Positions 4,264 to 5,163 of a DNA stretch of 5,163 nt are shown piece after piece. The stretch is from an uncultured Flavobacterium sp. (GTDB lineage Bacteria > Bacteroidota > Bacteroidia > Flavobacteriales > Flavobacteriaceae): positions 1 to 5,163 of the forward strand of contig CAMLFV010000185.1 of the NCBI GenBank assembly GCA_946479395.1, given 5' to 3'. The notes under the pieces were generated by a model. The model had not been told where the DNA came from. It ran no database searches and saw only the letters and a list, made by a program, of their open reading frames with translations. Position 1 is the first letter of the stretch. Each line of letters starts with the position of its first letter. The position numbers and the translations under genes are program-made.

Positions 4264-5163
4264 TTATGGTAATAGTACGCTGTCAATTACATGAATTATA
4301 CCGTTGGTAGCCATTATGTTCATTGAGCCAATGGTCGCAGGCATAGTATTGCCATTTCCTTTAACTGTTGCCTGGCTTCCTAAAGCTACTGTAATGTTTC
4401 CTCCGTTTAAGGTTGGTAAAGTTGCTCCGTCTCTTAAATCAGACGAAAATGCTCTTGTTGCCAAAACGTGATAGGTAAGGATGCCTGCTAACATATCTGG
4501 ATCGGCATTTTGAATTGATGCAATAGTTGGGAACCCCGCATTCATAAACGCCTGATTAGTTGGGGCAAATACCGTCATGTTACCTTGTGCAGATAACGCA
4601 GCGGCAACATTGGTTGATCCCTGACTAGCGCGTAGCACCGCAGCAACAAGAAAAGTCATATTATCATTGCTTTGTGCCGTTTGCACAATGGTTCCCATCG
4701 CCGGCATTAAAACACGTTCTAAAGAATGTATAACTCCATTCGATGCAGCAATATCCGCACTTTTAACTTTCCATCCGTTTACAAAAACACCCCTTGCATC
4801 TTTTGTAACATAGATTTTCATACCGTTTACGGTGCTTACTTCGGCATTTGGACCTTCAGGTACGTTGGCAGCCATAATTTTACCTGAAACAGTGTGGTAA
4901 AGTAAAACATCTTTAAGGTCTTCGGCAGACATATTGTTTACCGATTGTTCTGTAAGTCCCGACGCACTAAAAGCGGCATTGTCTGGTGCAAAAACAGTGA
5001 ACGGACCTGCGCCGTTTAAAGTTTCAGCCAGTCCGGCTTTTGTTACCGCAGCTTTAAGCATAGAAAAATTACTGTTCTCACTTACAACAGCAGCAATTGT
5101 TTTCTGTTGTGGGGGCATTACTGCGTTGTCGTCATTGCTACATGCTGTACCAACAGACAATAT
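4264..5163 (-). CDS. Two-domain FAS1 (fasciclin) lipoprotein, 5'-truncated by window edge
   Basis: A surface lipoprotein with two tandem fasciclin (FAS1) domains, a fold associated with adhesion and extracellular matrix contacts. The frame is open to the right edge, where the codons are ATA-TTG-TCT, so the true start lies outside; numbering here takes the TTG at 5158-5160 as residue 1. The visible end of a signal peptide (LSVGTAC) gives a lipobox-like site with Cys at residue 7. The SNDDN after it fits the acidic lipoprotein export signal of Bacteroidetes, which implies outer-membrane surface exposure. Domain 1 (about 20-155) shows TVFAPDNAAF (55-64), LLYH (86-89) and NGVIHSLERVLMP (141-153). 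Domain 2 (about 156-298) shows TVFAPTNQAF (196-205), LTYH (228-231) and NGIIHVIDSVLLP (286-298), where the protein ends. Both domains look complete. The ligand is unknown. Confidence 0.93.
   Translation of the reverse strand: MLSVGTACSNDDNAVMPPQQKTIAAVVSENSNFSMLKAAVTKAGLAETLNGAGPFTVFAPDNAAFSASGLTEQSVNNMSAEDLKDVLLYHTVSGKIMAANVPEGPNAEVSTVNGMKIYVTKDARGVFVNGWKVKSADIAASNGVIHSLERVLMPAMGTIVQTAQSNDNMTFLVAAVLRASQGSTNVAAALSAQGNMTVFAPTNQAFMNAGFPTIASIQNADPDMLAGILTYHVLATRAFSSDLRDGATLPTLNGGNITVALGSQATVKGNGNTMPATIGSMNIMATNGIIHVIDSVLLP

Noticed and set aside
1..5163. Mobile element, CRISPR array, tRNA/rRNA or phage/defence island
   Set aside because: No transposase or integrase motifs, direct-repeat arrays, tRNA-like folds or known defence domains are seen; the genes look like ordinary chromosomal content.

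Overview
The window is AT-rich with short intergenic gaps and A-rich translation leaders that lack strong Shine-Dalgarno sites. Several promoters fit the Bacteroidetes sigma-A form (TTTG, about 19-20 nt, TAnnTTTG). The proteins (DUF3050, DUF202, YtxH-like, a FAS1 lipoprotein with an acidic export signal) fit the same group, most likely a member of Flavobacteriia. The genus cannot be fixed from sequence alone.

Layout, left to right. The 3' part of a short-chain dehydrogenase (SDR) enters from the left edge. Its frame stops just before an out-of-frame membrane-anchor-like tail, and a bidirectional hairpin follows. A DUF2158/YodC-like small protein is on the minus strand. A 97-aa orphan on the plus strand ends at a second hairpin shared with a convergent DUF3050 gene. 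DUF3050 and a plus-strand DUF202 membrane protein diverge from a short promoter region. A 94-aa orphan and a YtxH-like membrane-anchored protein follow on the plus strand. A third strong hairpin closes that block. About 540 bp without a long ORF come next. This stretch holds a 33-aa one-helix membrane peptide on the minus strand and, about 250 bp upstream of it, a good minus-strand promoter, a 13-bp palindrome and a second 32-aa ORF. A two-domain FAS1 lipoprotein on the minus strand runs off the right edge.

There is no obvious single pathway. Most genes look monocistronic with their own promoter. Several products are small or membrane/envelope proteins (DUF202, YtxH, the microprotein, FAS1), which suggests housekeeping or envelope-stress genes rather than a mobile element. 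I saw no transposase, tRNA, rRNA, CRISPR array or phage gene. The parts most worth a second look are the small transcription unit at about 3688-4160 and the broken or recoded end of the SDR.
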